This document shows positions 46,408-56,043 of a stretch of 64,000 nucleotides of DNA, in pieces. The notes beneath the pieces are model-generated. The model was not told where the DNA came from and searched no databases. It saw only the letters and a program-made list of their open reading frames with translations. Position numbers and translations under genes: made by a program. Source of the stretch: Planctomycetaceae bacterium (GTDB lineage: Bacteria > Planctomycetota > Phycisphaerae > Phycisphaerales > SM1A02); assembly GCA_027490145.1 (NCBI GenBank), contig JAIXYQ010000012.1, forward strand, positions 62,001 through 126,000, read 5' to 3'. The stretch's first letter is position 1. The number at the start of each line of letters is the position of its first letter.

Positions 46408-47384
46408 GCCCAGCCGTGGCGAACCAAGGCCTTCGCGCCGAGCAGTACCTCTCGCCCGAGACCTTGGCGCAGCTTGCGCCATTCGAGCTCCGCGCGAAGA
46501 TGGTCGCCGATGGCGTCATGAACGGCATGCACCAGTCACCGCTGCAGGGGATGGCCGTGGAGTTCGCGGCACATCGCCAGTACTCGGCCGGTGACAGCAT
46601 TCGTCACCTCGACTGGAAGGTCTTCGGGCGCAGCGACAAGCTGTACGTCAAGGAGTATCGCCAGGAGACGAACCTGGACGTGATGATCCTGGTCGACGGA
46701 TCGGCGAGCATGTCGTTCGGCACGCTGGGGGTGAAGCAAGGTTGGGGCGGTACGGACGCGACGCGCCGCCGCGGCGCATGGACCAAGTTCGACCACGCCA
46801 CGGCCAGTGCCGCGGCACTCGCCTTCCTCTGCCTGAGCCAGCGCGACCGCGTCGGCGTGGCGGTTGGCGCCGACGGCCTTCGTGGCGCGGTGCGCAAGAG
46901 CGCGACCCGCGACCAGTGGCGGTCGATCGTGCGTTGCCTCTCCTCGGAACCGGTCGAGGCCCGGTTCTCGCCGGCGGCGTGCATCAACCAACTGCTTGCG
47001 CAGACCTCGCACCGAACGCTCTTCGTGATCCTGAGCGACTTCCTCGGTGATCCGGAGGGATTGCGCACGGCGCTGGCTCGGCTCCGTCATCGTGGCCACG
47101 ATGCCATGCTGCTCGCCATGCTCGACCGCCGAGAGCTCACGCTCGACCTGGACGTCGAGGCGCCCTTCATCGGGCTCGAGGGCGAGGACGCGCTCGATGT
47201 GGACACGCGCACCATCAGGAAGGCCTACCTTGACGAGCTGCAGCGTCATCTGCAGGGGATCGATCGGCAGGCGCGTGCGTTCGGCTACGACCTGCAGGTC
47301 TTCGACACCCACGAATCGGTCGGTCCCGTCCTGGCGGCGCTGCTGTCCCGGCGTGAGGGCATGGTCGCCGGAGGGCGTCGATGA
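46404..47384 (+). CDS. DUF58 (VWA-like) protein
   Basis: 326 aa from a GTG overlapping the moxR stop (GTGA). The DUF58 signature HRQYSAGDSIRHLDWKVFGR, then LYVKEYRQE, is followed by a MIDAS-like D98-G-S-A-S102 in LVDGSASM, so the VWA metal site is intact. DUF58 proteins work with MoxR ATPases, probably at the membrane. No membrane helix is seen here. A stretch of ~20 residues after the MIDAS (TLGVKQGWGGTDATRRRG) looks like an insertion. Overlaps the next gene by 4 nt. Confidence 0.88.
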   Translation: MSPAVANQGLRAEQYLSPETLAQLAPFELRAKMVADGVMNGMHQSPLQGMAVEFAAHRQYSAGDSIRHLDWKVFGRSDKLYVKEYRQETNLDVMILVDGSASMSFGTLGVKQGWGGTDATRRRGAWTKFDHATASAAALAFLCLSQRDRVGVAVGADGLRGAVRKSATRDQWRSIVRCLSSEPVEARFSPAACINQLLAQTSHRTLFVILSDFLGDPEGLRTALARLRHRGHDAMLLAMLDRRELTLDLDVEAPFIGLEGEDALDVDTRTIRKAYLDELQRHLQGIDRQARAFGYDLQVFDTHESVGPVLAALLSRREGMVAGGRR

Positions 47385-49474
47385 CCTTCATCAGTCCGTG
47401 GCTCGCCGTCGCCGGGGCCGCAGCGATGGCGCTGCCGATCCTGATCCACCTGTTCCTCCGTCGACGGCAGAAGCCCATCGAGTGGGCGGCCATGGAACTC
47501 CTGCGGCGGGCGGTCCAGCAGAGCCAGCGTGCACGGCGCGTGGAGCGATGGATGCTGCTGGTGCTGCGTTGCCTGCTCTTGCTCCTGGTCGGCTTGGCGA
47601 TCGCGCGTCCAGCGACCATGTCGACGATCGCCCTGAACCAGCCGGTCGTGCTGGGGATCGTGCTCGACAACGGTGTTGCGTCGCGGGCGGCGGCATCACC
47701 GGCCACGCCCGGTCAATCAGCGTTCGATGCCGCGCGCGGGGCGTGCGTCGAGTCGATCCGCGCCCTGCCGGGCGGTTCGTTGGTGCATGTCCTCACGACC
47801 TCGGGAACCATCGAGCACACGAGCGAGGCCGTCGATCCCGACCGGGCCGTGGCCATCCTCGGGACCCTCGCCCCGACCAACGAACCCTCGCGCGTGCGCG
47901 AGGCGGTCGATCGCGCCGATGATGCACTCCGTCGCACGACGATGCCGGGGCGCATCGTGCTGGCCAGCCCGTTCTCGCGCGGGGCGATCGACACCGAAGC
48001 ACAGGTCCTGCCGGCCACGAAGGCCACCCTCGAGATCCGGGACGTCGGATCGGATGATCAGGGAACGGCCGCGATCGTCTCCATGGTGCAGCGGACCCTG
48101 GGCCCCCAATCGACCGGGTCCGTGACGGTGGACGTGACGGTCACGCGACCGAGCCATGAGCAGGCCCGCCGCAGCATTCCCGTGACGGTCACTGACGTGA
48201 TGACCGATCGGTCCACCAAGGCCGATGCCGTCTTCGTCGAGGGATCACAGCGTGCGGTGGCGACCGTGACGCTCGTGGTCGATCCCTCGGTCACCGAACA
48301 CGGTTGGCTGGCATCGATCCCCGCGGATCGCCAGCCGGCGGATGACCTTCGTTCCGCCACGATCTCGACGCTTTCGGCCGATCCCGTGCTGGTGCTCGAC
48401 CGGGAACGGCTCGATGTCGACGAGGGGTCGAGTGCGCAGTGGATCGAACGGGCGCTCGAACCCATCGCTGGCATGGGCCTGGCGCATCGACGCATGGATC
48501 CATCCGAGGTCCGGACCGGTGCACTCAAGGGATCCACGGCCATCATCATCTGCCGGCCCGAACTGCTCGACGCCACGAGTTGGGCCGAGTGCACGACTGC
48601 GTGCGAGTCCGGTGCACTGCTCGTGGTCGTTCCACCGACCGAGGACACGTTCGTGGAGTGGCAGGATCCGTGCGCTGCCCTGCTTGGTCCCGGGGTCACG
48701 ATCCGCCGCGAGGTGATGGAACACGATCCTCCACGCCGGCTCCAACCACAACAACCCGCAAGCCCGATCACGCAGCTGATCGCCTCGGAGTTGACCGACC
48801 TGGTTGCACCGGTCGAGGTCAGTCGATCGGTCGTGATCGATGGCCCGTCGACCACGCTGTCGCCCATCCTGACGATGGATGACGGCTCGCCCCTGATGGT
48901 GCTCTCGACCCGTGGGCGTGGTGTGGTCGTCATGCTGGCCTCGGCGCCGGTGCCTTCCTGGAGCACGCTCGCGACCAAGCCGATCTTCGTGCCGCTCGTG
49001 CAGGAGACGATTCGCCAGGGCGAGGTGCTCCTGGATGCCGGCGGCAGCGTGATGATCGGACTGGGTCGGTTGCCCGAGGGGACGACCGAACTTCGCCCGG
49101 TCAGGGGATCCACCACGGGCGAAGCGTCGTTGACCGTTGACCCTTCCGGCATGATCGTCGGTGATGAGGTGCAACCTGGCATCATGCAGGCGATCCAGGC
49201 CCAGGGCGCTTCGGCCGAGTCGCTGCGATCCCCATCGTTGGTGGCGCTCAACGTCGATCCCACCGCGTGCGATCCGCAACGCAACGATGCTGCCCGCCTG
49301 ACGGCCTGGCTCAACCAGACGATCACGACCCCCGCGGTCGAGGCATCGACGGACACCACGGCCCGTTCGTCCACGCGTGCGTCGGTCTGGTTGTTGCTGG
49401 CCGCTGCGGTGGTCATCCTGGCCGAGACCCTGCTCGGTCGCATGTTCTCCGTACCGGAGCCATCCTCGACATGA
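47381..49474 (+). CDS. BatA-domain membrane protein with degenerate VWA site
   Basis: 697 aa. The N-terminal BatA/aerotolerance domain is clear: SPWLAVAGAAAMALPILIHLFLRRRQK (helix 1), then VERWMLLVLRCLLLLLVGLAIARP (helix 2). A VWA-like domain follows, but its metal motif reads LDNGVAS (Asp96) rather than DxSxS, so metal binding is doubtful. Middle and C-terminal parts are beta-rich. A last helix (VWLLLAAAVVILAETLLG) anchors the C-terminus. It probably presents a large periplasmic domain. Coupled by ATGA to the next gene. Confidence 0.8.
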   Translation: MTFISPWLAVAGAAAMALPILIHLFLRRRQKPIEWAAMELLRRAVQQSQRARRVERWMLLVLRCLLLLLVGLAIARPATMSTIALNQPVVLGIVLDNGVASRAAASPATPGQSAFDAARGACVESIRALPGGSLVHVLTTSGTIEHTSEAVDPDRAVAILGTLAPTNEPSRVREAVDRADDALRRTTMPGRIVLASPFSRGAIDTEAQVLPATKATLEIRDVGSDDQGTAAIVSMVQRTLGPQSTGSVTVDVTVTRPSHEQARRSIPVTVTDVMTDRSTKADAVFVEGSQRAVATVTLVVDPSVTEHGWLASIPADRQPADDLRSATISTLSADPVLVLDRERLDVDEGSSAQWIERALEPIAGMGLAHRRMDPSEVRTGALKGSTAIIICRPELLDATSWAECTTACESGALLVVVPPTEDTFVEWQDPCAALLGPGVTIRREVMEHDPPRRLQPQQPASPITQLIASELTDLVAPVEVSRSVVIDGPSTTLSPILTMDDGSPLMVLSTRGRGVVVMLASAPVPSWSTLATKPIFVPLVQETIRQGEVLLDAGGSVMIGLGRLPEGTTELRPVRGSTTGEASLTVDPSGMIVGDEVQPGIMQAIQAQGASAESLRSPSLVALNVDPTACDPQRNDAARLTAWLNQTITTPAVEASTDTTARSSTRASVWLLLAAAVVILAETLLGRMFSVPEPSST

Positions 49475-51741
49475 TCGATCACCCGGTCATCCGATGGTTC
49501 CTCGGCATCGAGGTCGATCCATCCGCCGAAGGATCGATCCGACTCGGCTGGGAGATGCCGCTGGCCGGTTGGATGTGGCTCGTGGGCATCAGTGCAGCCT
49601 TGCTGCTGTCATGGCTCGCGTACACGCGCATGACGCCACGGCCATGGATGCGCCGCATCCTGACCGGACTTCGAGCGGCGGCGCTGCTGCTCGTGTTGGT
49701 GCTCGTGGCACGGCCGGTCCTCGAGTTCGTCGAGGAACGCCGCGAGTCGGATCGCATCGTGATCCTTGCCGACCGGAGCAAGAGCCTGCAGTTGGCGGAC
49801 TGGAAGGACGGCAGCGGGACGTTGCGGACCCGCGACGAGCAGTTGCGGTCGAGCCTGGAAGCGATCGAGCTCGGGGATCGGCCGTCGGAGTGGTTCTCGT
49901 TCTCAAGCGACGTGGCGATGATCAGCCCGTCGGAACCGGGACCCGCTGATGGCCGCACGACCGACCTTCCGTTGGCGATCGACCGTTCGCTGCGGCGGTC
50001 TGGCAGCGGGCCCATCGGTGGCCTGGTGCTGGTGAGCGACGGCCGGTCGACACGTCCGGTCGACGCACGGTTGATCCGATCACTGACGGCCCGATCGGTC
50101 CCGGTGTTCGCGGTGCCGCTCGGATCGCGCGAGCCGCTCGGTGACGCGTCGATCACGGATGTGCAGGCGCCGGCGCGGGCGTTCGTCCGCGATCAGGTGC
50201 CGGTGGTGGTCCGGGTCCAGCCGTTGCGCGATGCACCTGCGCGGCTGGAGTTGGTGAACGCGGCAACGGGCGCGGTGGTCGATCGGGCGATCGTTCCCGC
50301 GGGTGAGCCCTCCACGCACGTCCTGGTCACCACGACCGAGTCGGGCGAATCGATGGATCTCCGGGTTCGGCTCGTGACGGATGCGGAGGATGCGGTGCCG
50401 ACGAACAACGAGGCCACCGCCACCATGGGCATCATCGATCGTGCGGTCCGCGTGCTGATGGTCGAGGGCGGTCCCCGGTGGGAGTACCGGTACGTCAAGA
50501 ACATCCTCGTGCGCGAGCCTTCCATGGAATCGAGCATCATGCTGCTCAGTGCCGACCGTGACTTCGCCCAGGAAGGCAACATGGCGGTGACGCGGATTCC
50601 ATCCACGCGCGAGGAATTCGACCTGTACGACCTCTTCGTGATCGGTGATGTCGCGGGCAGCCAGTTCAGTGATGCACAGCTCGAGGAACTCCGGCGCGCC
50701 GTGACCGAGCGCGGCGCTGGCTTGCTGTTGATCGGCGGTGAACGGTCCATGCCGATGCAGTGGATCGGTACCCCGATCGAGGACGTCTTCCCGATGCGCC
50801 TGTCGAGCTCGATGCCACGGCAACCCGAGCCCGTGGTGATCGAACCAACCTCCCTGGCCAAGGGCCTCGGGCTCCTCCGGCTCGGCGATGGTGAGGACCA
50901 CTGGCCACCCGAACTGAGCCGGGACGGTCCGGGATGGTCGCGCATGCAGTGGATGCAACGGATCCCCTTCGAGGACCTGAAGCCGACGACCGAAGTACTC
51001 GCCACGGCGACAGGCTCGACGACCGAACCGATCGGCGCCGCGGTGCTCTCGATGCGTTTCGGCGCAGGACACGTGATCTACGTCGCGACCGACGAGACCT
51101 GGCGTTGGCGAAACGGAATCGGTGAGGCGTACCAGGAACGATTCTGGATCCAGTTGGTGCGCTACCTCTCCCGCGCGGGACTCTCCGCGGCGGGTGGCGG
51201 CGCCCAACTCTCGATCGAGCCCAGCACCCTCACGGTGGGTCAGGCCGCCACGATCCGGCTCGACGTGAAGGATGAACTCGTGCAGCGTCGGCTTCCCGAT
51301 GCGATCGATGCAGTCGTGTCGCGGTCGACTCAGCGCGAGGACACAGTGCGGCTCTCCACCGACGCGGCCACCAAGGGATCGTTGGTCGTGGGACTGGCCG
51401 GTGTCTGGCAGCCTCGCCAGGCGGGCGAGCACGAGATCACCGTGACCGATGCGGCCTTCGGCGGCACGCTCACGGCACGCGTCCGGGTGATCGAGCCTGA
51501 TGACGAGTTCGCCCGGCCCGAGACGGATCACACCACGCTCGAATCGCTCTGCGCCTCCACCGGCGGGCGCTTGCTGACTCCTGCCGACCTGGCCAACCTG
51601 GCCAGCGTGATTCCCGATCGATCCACCTTCACGGAGCGTGTGGAGCGGGTTCCCGTCTGGTCGAGTCCGCTGGCACTGATCCTGTTGGTCATGGTCTGTG
51701 GCCTCGAGTGGTCGTTGCGAAGGGTGGTCCGCCTTGCCTGA
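49471..51741 (+). CDS. Membrane VWA / glutamine-amidotransferase-like protein
   Basis: 756 aa from the ATG at 49471 (ATGA overlap). Two N-terminal helices (about 33-50 and 64-80), then a VWA domain with intact D101-R-S-K-S105, and LVLVSDGRSTR. About residues 325-480 contain VLMVEGGPRWEYRYVKNIL and GAGLLLIGGERSM, as in planctomycete VWA proteins that end in a class-I amidotransferase-like domain; a nucleophile Cys is not obvious. One C-terminal helix (SPLALILLVMVCGLEW). Probably the large extracytoplasmic partner in the MoxR complex. Confidence 0.78.
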   Translation: MIDHPVIRWFLGIEVDPSAEGSIRLGWEMPLAGWMWLVGISAALLLSWLAYTRMTPRPWMRRILTGLRAAALLLVLVLVARPVLEFVEERRESDRIVILADRSKSLQLADWKDGSGTLRTRDEQLRSSLEAIELGDRPSEWFSFSSDVAMISPSEPGPADGRTTDLPLAIDRSLRRSGSGPIGGLVLVSDGRSTRPVDARLIRSLTARSVPVFAVPLGSREPLGDASITDVQAPARAFVRDQVPVVVRVQPLRDAPARLELVNAATGAVVDRAIVPAGEPSTHVLVTTTESGESMDLRVRLVTDAEDAVPTNNEATATMGIIDRAVRVLMVEGGPRWEYRYVKNILVREPSMESSIMLLSADRDFAQEGNMAVTRIPSTREEFDLYDLFVIGDVAGSQFSDAQLEELRRAVTERGAGLLLIGGERSMPMQWIGTPIEDVFPMRLSSSMPRQPEPVVIEPTSLAKGLGLLRLGDGEDHWPPELSRDGPGWSRMQWMQRIPFEDLKPTTEVLATATGSTTEPIGAAVLSMRFGAGHVIYVATDETWRWRNGIGEAYQERFWIQLVRYLSRAGLSAAGGGAQLSIEPSTLTVGQAATIRLDVKDELVQRRLPDAIDAVVSRSTQREDTVRLSTDAATKGSLVVGLAGVWQPRQAGEHEITVTDAAFGGTLTARVRVIEPDDEFARPETDHTTLESLCASTGGRLLTPADLANLASVIPDRSTFTERVERVPVWSSPLALILLVMVCGLEWSLRRVVRLA

Positions 51742-54700
51742 CCCACGCCAGCTGATCGACCGCGTGATCATCCGCTCGCGGGTTGCACTCACGATCGCCC
51801 TGGCGTCGCGTGTGGTCCGCAACGCACTCATCGTGCTTGCCGTGCTCGTGGCACTCGACTGGATCTTCCGGTTGCCGGTCGGATTCCGGCTCGTGCAGGG
51901 CATCACGGCGTGCCTTGCGCTTGCAGGCTTCGCGGCGATCGGCGCACGGAGGATCCTGGCGTTCAAGCCACGACGGATCGATGTCGCGCTGCGGATCGAG
52001 CGCAGCCATCCGGAACTGCGCAACCGACTTGCGGCGCTTCTGGAGTTCGAGGAACAACCCACCGACGAACGCACCGAACTGCTGGCGCTTGGCCTTCCGT
52101 CGCTCCGCCAGGAGGTCGATACCGCCATGCGTGGACTCGATCCGGCATCGATCACGTCGATGCGATCGGCGTCACGACCGGCGCGGCAACTTGCGTTGGT
52201 CATGGTCCTCTGGGCGGGAGCCCTGGCGGCACTCCCATCGATCGTCGGTGTGGGCATCGTCCGATCCCTGGCTCCATGGAGCGACGCGCAGTGGCCGAGC
52301 ACCACGGAGGTCGCCGACCGCACGGATCGGGCGGTCGTCGCCACGGGAACATCCTTCCCATGGAAGGCGGAACTGGTCCGCGGGGATCCTTCACGCGAGC
52401 GGGTGAAGGTGGAGTTCAGGATCAAGACCGGATCAAGCGGGTCCAGTGGTTCATGGGGCTCATGGCAATCCGGATGGCTTGGTGCATCCGATGGATCGAC
52501 CTTCGATCGCATGCAGGATGTGCCGACTGATGCCCGTGAGATCGAGTACCGATTCGTGACCTCGGATGCAGCGACCACCATGGCCACCATTCGGTGCGTG
52601 CAGGCCCCCACGGTGGTGCGCGCGAACCTACGTGTCACGCCTCCGTCCTACCTGACGGGCCAAGGACCTTCGACGATCGATCTGCTTCCCGTTGGTGCAT
52701 CACCCGTTCGCTTCCATGAGTGCGTGGAAGGGAGCATGGTCGAGCTCGAGTTGGCCTTCTCGCGACCCGTCAAGGCGCCCACCACCGGCGATGGACCCAC
52801 CACCACCGCTTCGGCGCTGGGGCTCCTGGAACCGTGCACCGCGTGCTCGATCACGGCCACACCGACCGCGTGGACCGCATCCTTGGATTTGGTCAGCGAC
52901 CGATCGATCGCCGTCGTGGCCAGCGATGAGGACGGAGTGTCCATGACCGAACCGTTCGCACTCAGGCTGGTCGCGCTCCGTGACCAGCCACCCATCGCAC
53001 AACTGATCCAGCCGGCGATGGACCAGACCGTGTTGCCGACCGCGAAGGTTCCCGCCGCAGCCCATGCGGAGGATGACTTCAACCTGGTCCGCTCGGCGAT
53101 CGTCACACAACGCGTGGCCGGTGCGGACGAGGGCACCGAGCGAGTGCTCACGGAGCGTGTCGACCGGACGATGGTCCAGGACCTCGAGGGGATCATCGAT
53201 CTCGCGGAACTGGAGGCTGCCCCGGGTGATGTCGTGGTGGTGAGCGCGCTGGCTGAGGATGCGTTCGAGCGGGACGGCACGCGTCGGGAACCATCACGCA
53301 GCGCACCGCGGAGGCTGCGCGTGGTGTCGAGCAGCGAGTTCGGCGAGGAGATCGCCGCGGCCACGGCATCGTTGCGCCAAGGTGTGCTCCGGCTGGAGGA
53401 GCGACAAGCGAGTGCCAAGGAGTCCACCGATCGACAGGCTGTCCAGCGCGATCAGGCCGAGATCGCGTCACGCACGGCGACCAGTGCCAGGCAGGCGCGT
53501 GCGCTCGCCGATCGCGTCCGCATGAACGAGGATCGCGACACACCGACGTCCCGTCTGCTCGATGAAGCAGCCAACCTGCTTGACGAAGCCCGCGCCGACG
53601 CCTCGGCCGCCAGCGAGGCGGTGACCGCGGGTGATCCGGCGTCGTGGCGCACGCCCGGTCTCACCGAGCGGCAGGACGCGGCACAGGCCACCCTTGATGC
53701 GGCGGCGCGTCTCCTGGACCGCGACACGAAGTCGTGGGAGGCATCACAGTCCTTGGCTCGCGCGGCCGAGGCGATCCAGGCCAGCCAGGCGGAACGCAAG
53801 GCCCTCGCCGAGCAGGTGCAGGGCAAGTCGCGCGATGAATTGACGCCTGGACAGCGTGCTGCACTCGACCGGATTGCGCAACGCGACGCCGAGACGGCCC
53901 AGGCCCTGCGCGAGGCGGCGGAGTCGATCAAGGCACAGGGCGCGGCACTCGAAGCATCGGACCCTGCCCAGGCCGCAGCCATGCAGCAGGCCGCGACGCG
54001 CGCACAGCAGGAAGGCGTCGTCGGCAAGGTGGAACAATCCAGCGAAGAGACGCGGGACAACGCGATGCAGCAGGCGCAGCGCTCGGCACAACAGGCCTTG
54101 GAATCACTGGCCCGCATGCAGGATGACCTGGATGCCGCGCAGCAGCTTGAGTCCACGGTGCTCAAGCGGATCGCCGAGGAGCTCGCGGACCGGCTCAAGC
54201 AACTCATCGCCGATGCGGAAGCCGCCATGCAGTCGGTCGATGACCTTGGTGAGGATGATCCCCTGCCGCCTCAGGCGATCAGCGGGGATGTGGAGCGCTT
54301 GCGCCGGAACACCAACGCGGCGCTCGATGAGGCCGTGCGCATGGAGCGGAAGCTCGATGCGGTGATCCGACTCATCACCCCGGCGATCGGTCACGAAGAG
54401 CAGGCCCTCGTCCGGTTGGCGGCACTCCAGGAACTCGGTGGTCGTGCTGAGGTGAACCAGGCCATCGAAGCCGCGCAACAGGATCTGCGCCGCGCCCTCG
54501 AGGCCACCCAGGCCGCCGCCAACGAGGCACGGCAGGACGAGCAGCGTCAGGCTCAGGCCCGTCTCGCGGATCAATGCAAGGCACTGGTAGCGCAGGAGAC
54601 CGTGATCGTGCAGGGCGCCACGGAACTCGGCGAACAGGCCGATGGGCGCCGCAGGCTGATCGAGGGTCGACGCCTGGCCCTGGCGCAGGATGAGCTCGCG

Positions 54701-55264
54701 GAAGGCATCGGTGCGTTGATGGCGGATGAGCAGGTGTCCAAGAGCGAGATCTTCGGTGAAGCACTGGCCCAGGCCGGGGCATCGAGCGCACGGGCCTCCG
54801 AGGCATTCCGTCGGTCCGGTGGGTTGGCTGAGGCGACGGAGGCAGCACGCGACACCCTCGACACGTTGGCGGGCTTGGCGAGTGCGCTCGCCGACAAATC
54901 CAAGGAGAAGGACCGCTTCGCCGAGGCGCGTCAACAAGGCGATCAACAGAACAACGCCGGCGGCGGTGGTGGCGGAGGCGGCCAACAGGATGGGATCCTG
55001 CCGATCGCGGAACTGAAGCTGCTGCGCGATCTCCAGGCGAAGCTCGGTCGCCGCACGGCCCGCGCCATGTCGGATGGCGGTGATCGATCGAGCCTGCCGG
55101 CGCTTCGGCAGGCCCAGGAACGCCTTGAAGCCATGGCTGGGCGGCTTCGGGAGGTCATCATGAACGCCGAAGGTGGTGCTCCACGCATCACGCCGGTCGA
55201 GCCCGGAGCCACGGACCCGGGAACCACGGACCCAGGAACCACTGAACCCGAGGGCACTCGATGA
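51734..55264 (+). CDS. Large membrane-anchored coiled-coil protein (DUF4175-like)
   Basis: 1176 aa from a TTG at 51734, with AAGGG nine bases upstream and only an 8-nt overlap; an in-frame ATG at 51698 would overlap by 44 nt. Two N-terminal helices (about 27-47 and 52-70) plus another near 165-185. Residues ~230-500 form Ig-like beta domains. Residues ~540-1000 are Ala/Gln/Glu/Arg-rich helical repeats, strongly predicted as coiled coil by heptad pattern. The tail has a Gly8 run and TDPGT repeats. It resembles DUF4175-type proteins of such operons. Role probably structural, in the envelope. Confidence 0.7.
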   Translation: MPDPRQLIDRVIIRSRVALTIALASRVVRNALIVLAVLVALDWIFRLPVGFRLVQGITACLALAGFAAIGARRILAFKPRRIDVALRIERSHPELRNRLAALLEFEEQPTDERTELLALGLPSLRQEVDTAMRGLDPASITSMRSASRPARQLALVMVLWAGALAALPSIVGVGIVRSLAPWSDAQWPSTTEVADRTDRAVVATGTSFPWKAELVRGDPSRERVKVEFRIKTGSSGSSGSWGSWQSGWLGASDGSTFDRMQDVPTDAREIEYRFVTSDAATTMATIRCVQAPTVVRANLRVTPPSYLTGQGPSTIDLLPVGASPVRFHECVEGSMVELELAFSRPVKAPTTGDGPTTTASALGLLEPCTACSITATPTAWTASLDLVSDRSIAVVASDEDGVSMTEPFALRLVALRDQPPIAQLIQPAMDQTVLPTAKVPAAAHAEDDFNLVRSAIVTQRVAGADEGTERVLTERVDRTMVQDLEGIIDLAELEAAPGDVVVVSALAEDAFERDGTRREPSRSAPRRLRVVSSSEFGEEIAAATASLRQGVLRLEERQASAKESTDRQAVQRDQAEIASRTATSARQARALADRVRMNEDRDTPTSRLLDEAANLLDEARADASAASEAVTAGDPASWRTPGLTERQDAAQATLDAAARLLDRDTKSWEASQSLARAAEAIQASQAERKALAEQVQGKSRDELTPGQRAALDRIAQRDAETAQALREAAESIKAQGAALEASDPAQAAAMQQAATRAQQEGVVGKVEQSSEETRDNAMQQAQRSAQQALESLARMQDDLDAAQQLESTVLKRIAEELADRLKQLIADAEAAMQSVDDLGEDDPLPPQAISGDVERLRRNTNAALDEAVRMERKLDAVIRLITPAIGHEEQALVRLAALQELGGRAEVNQAIEAAQQDLRRALEATQAAANEARQDEQRQAQARLADQCKALVAQETVIVQGATELGEQADGRRRLIEGRRLALAQDELAEGIGALMADEQVSKSEIFGEALAQAGASSARASEAFRRSGGLAEATEAARDTLDTLAGLASALADKSKEKDRFAEARQQGDQQNNAGGGGGGGGQQDGILPIAELKLLRDLQAKLGRRTARAMSDGGDRSSLPALRQAQERLEAMAGRLREVIMNAEGGAPRITPVEPGATDPGTTDPGTTEPEGTR

Positions 55265-56043
55265 ACCACGCGTCGACCAGCGTCGTGAAGCATGGCATGA
55301 TGGCCTTCATGGTCCATGGTGCCGTCTTGGTGCTCGTGTCGGCGATCACGGTCGCTCAGGATGCCGCACCGACTGCACCGACCACGCCTGAACCACCCCG
55401 CGCCAAGACCCTCGACGAACTCCTGGGCATCGATGGCGATGGAGATGGATCGCGCGCCGCACAGGATGACGCTCGTGCACGGCTTGACCGCGATCTGGGT
55501 GAGCAGAAGCTGGCGGACACCTTCGAGCGTGCGATCGAGGGCATGCGTCGTTCGACCGAACTGCTCGATCGATCGGCCGATGCCGCCGACGTGGCGCGGA
55601 CCCAGGAGGAGATCCTCGCTCGGCTTGATGCGATCATCGATGAAGCGTCGCGGCGTCAACAACAGCAACAGCAATCCAGCTCGTCATCCAGTTCCTCGTC
55701 CTCATCGAGCTCCGGCAAGCCCAAGCCCGGGCAACAGTCCGAGTCCGGCCAAGCATCGGACGAGGGCGAAGCGCAACGGCGAGCCAACGCACGCAACAAT
55801 CGACAGGATCGCGCAGGCAAGGATCAACAGGGAGCGGCCTCCGGCAACCAGCAGGGTGAGGGCCCCGAGATGGACGATCCTCTCGATCCTGGTGCCTTCC
55901 TCGCCGGCGAGGCCGAGTGGGGTGCGCTTCCTCCCCGTGTCCGGGAGCAGATGCGGCAAGGCATGCGTGAACGCATGAGCAGCGTCTATCGCACCTGGAC
56001 CGAGCGCTACTACGAGCGCGTTGCCAAGGAGTCGAAGCCGTGA
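55261..56043 (+). CDS. Exported low-complexity protein with Gln6-Ser13 tract
   Basis: 260 aa, overlapping the previous stop. Signal peptide about residues 1-33 (MMAFMVHGAVLVLVSAITVAQ). A helical segment (ADTFERAIEGMRRSTELLDRSADAADVARTQEEILARL in part) precedes a tract of six Gln and thirteen Ser, then a Gln/Asn/Arg/Ala-rich disordered region. The conserved end EWGALPPRVREQMRQGMRERMSSVYRTWTERYYERVA in part recurs in planctomycete MoxR operons as I recall. No function known. The homopolymers are coded by mixed codons, so they are selected at protein level rather than by slippage. Confidence 0.68.
   Translation: MNHASTSVVKHGMMAFMVHGAVLVLVSAITVAQDAAPTAPTTPEPPRAKTLDELLGIDGDGDGSRAAQDDARARLDRDLGEQKLADTFERAIEGMRRSTELLDRSADAADVARTQEEILARLDAIIDEASRRQQQQQQSSSSSSSSSSSSSGKPKPGQQSESGQASDEGEAQRRANARNNRQDRAGKDQQGAASGNQQGEGPEMDDPLDPGAFLAGEAEWGALPPRVREQMRQGMRERMSSVYRTWTERYYERVAKESKP

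Noticed and set aside
50080-52638. 852-codon minus-strand open frame opposite the VWA/amidotransferase-like and coiled-coil genes
   Set aside because: Crosses two coupled plus-strand genes and has no domain, signal or promoter.
55640-55720. Microsatellite-like tract in the Gln/Ser protein gene
   Set aside because: Codons vary, so it is not a simple DNA repeat; reported as a protein feature instead.
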